Below, piece after piece: positions 58,501 through 58,653 of a stretch of DNA of 58,653 nt (the first letter of the stretch is position 1; each line of letters begins with the position of its first letter). The DNA lies in the NCBI RefSeq assembly GCF_001019615.1, contig NZ_JNBQ01000023.1, forward strand, positions 1 through 58,653, in the 5' to 3' direction. Source of the DNA: Cellulosimicrobium funkei. Its GTDB lineage: Bacteria; Actinomycetota; Actinomycetes; Actinomycetales; Cellulomonadaceae. The position numbers were made by a program, and so were the translations under genes. The notes under the pieces were generated by a model that was given only the letters and a program-made list of their open reading frames with translations, did no database searches and was not told where the DNA came from.

Positions 58501-58653
58501 GTGCGGGTGATGGCGCAGATGTCGATGGTGATGAACCTGGACAAGTGCATCGGGTGTCACACGTGCTCGGTCACGTGCAAGCAGGCCTGGACCAACCGCA
58601 CCGGGGTCGAGTACGTGTGGTTCAACAACGTCGAGACCCGCCCCGGACTCGGG
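58501..58653 (+). CDS. narH: Respiratory nitrate reductase beta subunit, partial (5' end only)
   Basis: The first 51 codons are present and the gene runs off the right edge. MNLDKCIGCHTCSVTCKQAW is the first CX2CX2CX3C iron-sulphur motif; YVWFNNVETRPGLG follows as in NarH. GTG 58501 is chosen over ATG 58510 because the family usually has two or three residues before MAQM and a GGAGGGGG site precedes it by eight bases. It transfers electrons from NarI to NarG. narJ and narI are expected next. Confidence 0.95.
   Translation, partial: MRVMAQMSMVMNLDKCIGCHTCSVTCKQAWTNRTGVEYVWFNNVETRPGLG

Noticed and set aside
54210-58550. A 1446-residue open frame antisense to narG and other very long minus- or plus-strand frames across known genes
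   Set aside because: They are Arg/Ala/Gly-rich shadows caused by high GC; they show no family motifs and lie over well-supported genes.

Overview
The window is a single high-GC, G/C-ending-codon stretch. It is typical of a soil or plant-debris actinobacterium, and the gene set points to the Micrococcales, Cellulomonas/Cellulosimicrobium-like. This rests on two chitin-type LPMOs, a probable GH87 alpha-glucanase, a branched stressosome operon, ANTAR regulators and actinobacterial families such as DUF4235, DUF6069, DUF6328 and DUF6457. The genus is an inference. No rRNA, tRNA, CRISPR array, integrase or insertion sequence is seen.

Layout. 1-7.5 kb: an XRE-cupin regulator diverges from a BenE-type permease across a palindromic operator. 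Next come two coupled luciferase-like flavin oxidoreductases, one of them a natural LLM-BBE fusion, with a divergent MarR regulator. 6-12.5 kb: a coupled ROK regulator / ChbG-type deacetylase / GPH sugar symporter operon, a small acyltransferase and two tandem secreted AA10 LPMOs, which together look like a chitin-use locus. 12.8-18.7 kb: an S4 RNA-binding protein, a frameshifted GlsB-type membrane protein, two coupled double-GNAT acetyltransferases, a dienelactone-hydrolase-like protein and pgi. 18.8-24.8 kb: a six-gene translationally coupled stressosome operon (RsbR, RsbS, RsbT, RsbX/kinase-like phosphatase, hybrid histidine kinase, response-regulator PP2C phosphatase). 24.8-31.8 kb: a RibD-like reductase, a CBM-rich GH87-like secreted enzyme, a DUF6069 membrane protein, a NarL-type two-component pair and a DUF4235 protein. 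31.9-36.1 kb: a thiamine ABC transporter (ThiQ, fused ThiP, ThiB) under a TPP riboswitch. 36.2-44.2 kb: a MacB/FtsX-type exporter, a second DUF4235 protein, several unknown membrane-anchored proteins and a DUF1361 protein. 44.3-49.8 kb: a NarK-type transporter, DUF6328, three ANTAR regulators and a stress-type SDR. 49.9-58.65 kb: molybdenum cofactor genes (moeA, moaC, mobA-like, DUF6457, moaD, mogA), then narG and the start of narH, which runs off the window.

How the genes work together. The right end supplies nitrate uptake, Mo cofactor synthesis and membrane nitrate reductase for anaerobic nitrate respiration. The left-centre supplies extracellular chitin oxidation plus uptake and deacetylation of the products. 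The middle supplies general stress signalling.

The most unusual signals are in the DNA between and across genes. A family of 21-bp tandem units (core CTCTACCTCG) occurs at five clear loci plus one degenerate locus. It supplies stop codons for several genes, sits at the start of thiP, and is inserted in frame in narG as heptapeptide repeats. Three copies of a long TGCGTC...GACGCA hairpin lie in 2.4 kb. A 33-codon leader ORF with an AGGAGG ribosome site overlaps the narG start by ATGA. A perfect 30-bp palindrome lies upstream of the first LPMO promoter. At least eleven genes have a TAnnnT -10 box 6-7 nt before the start codon, implying leaderless mRNAs.
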